DNA of 64,000 nt from Acidobacteriaceae bacterium (GTDB lineage Bacteria; Acidobacteriota; Terriglobia; Terriglobales; Acidobacteriaceae): assembly GCA_003151335.1 (NCBI GenBank), contig PLXE01000080.1:19620-83619 (forward strand), given 5' to 3'. The position numbers and the translations under genes are program-made. The number at the start of each line of letters is the position of its first letter. Position 1 is the stretch's first letter. Below the pieces are notes generated by a model, which saw only the letters and a list, made by a program, of their open reading frames with translations, made no database searches and was not told where the DNA came from. Below, piece after piece: positions 63,981-64,000 of this stretch.

Positions 63981-63983
63981 GCC

Positions 63984-64000
63984 ATGGTCGGCCTGTTCCT
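63984..64000 (+). CDS. Possible start of a CDS running out of the window
   Basis: ATG 63984 reads MVGLF to the edge, with AGGAAGGTGG (part of the inverted-repeat arm) as the ribosome site. Only five codons are visible, so identity is unknown. Confidence 0.25.

Noticed and set aside
1-64000. tRNA or rRNA genes
   Set aside because: I found no cloverleaf with GGTTCRANNCC arm and no rRNA-like segment outside genes; a tRNAscan run would be decisive.

Overview
The window is a GC-rich, gene-dense stretch of a bacterial chromosome. Several things suggest an Acidobacteriota genome, probably Koribacter-like: the gene families, the degenerate intergenic repeats (TCATCCCGA-type, CAGTAGCCAGTAG-type, and hairpins with a CTGAAG core), and outer-membrane genes such as a BamD-like lipoprotein. 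This assignment is an inference; no 16S rRNA, tRNA, CRISPR array or intact insertion sequence was seen. Most core genes look intact. One gene carries a frameshift and one is a short remnant.

Layout. 1-6.4 kb: a respiratory cluster. A monoheme cytochrome c, a Rieske protein, a b6/subunit IV-type cytochrome b and a nine-heme cytochrome c are flanked by two paralogous 410-residue proteins, each with four cytochrome c domains. 6.6-16.9 kb: a universal stress protein, a large secreted esterase, a HAD phosphatase with a missed 48-residue membrane protein downstream, an M20 amidohydrolase, two receiver-like proteins, a 35-residue membrane protein, an EF-G-like GTPase and a small membrane protein. 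16.9-26.9 kb: a frameshifted secreted repeat protein, a CoA-transferase remnant, a lone nuoB, an alcohol dehydrogenase, a GntR(YtrA)/ABC operon, XdhC and a CDF transporter with three C-terminal domains. 27-35 kb: a SurA-like isomerase, an epimerase, menG/ubiE-aroB, nadB, TerC and a cyclophilin. 35.2-40.7 kb: an exopolysaccharide cluster of priming phosphotransferase, two glycosyltransferases and a divergent O-antigen ligase with an inserted PDZ-like domain. 40.7-46 kb: an esterase with a MacB-type ABC pair whose ATPase has a Walker A Lys-to-Glu change, a 17-residue lysine-rich ORF with its own promoter and terminator, and an ArsA-like ATPase with a small Cys-containing partner. 46-52.3 kb: two large lipoprotein hydrolases (a phosphoesterase and a tannase/feruloyl esterase) and a Cys/His-rich protein behind palindromic sites. 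52.3-63.5 kb: galT, rplM-rpsI, rpsB-tsf, an internally shortened antitoxin-like gene, rpe, bamD, valS and nadC. The right edge holds a long imperfect inverted repeat.

How the genes work together. The first cluster most simply reads as a quinol-oxidising bc-type complex passing electrons to membrane-anchored multiheme cytochromes (18 c-type hemes by CxxCH count). The 35-40 kb genes would assemble and polymerise a surface polysaccharide on undecaprenyl phosphate. The 21-24 kb operon is a typical self-regulated GntR/ABC efflux unit. The 54-63 kb region is housekeeping: translation, outer-membrane assembly and NAD synthesis (nadC, with nadB elsewhere in the window). The most unusual items are the twin tetra-cytochrome proteins, the promoter-ORF-terminator unit at 44.3 kb, the PDZ-containing ligase, the Walker A variant and the repeat families.
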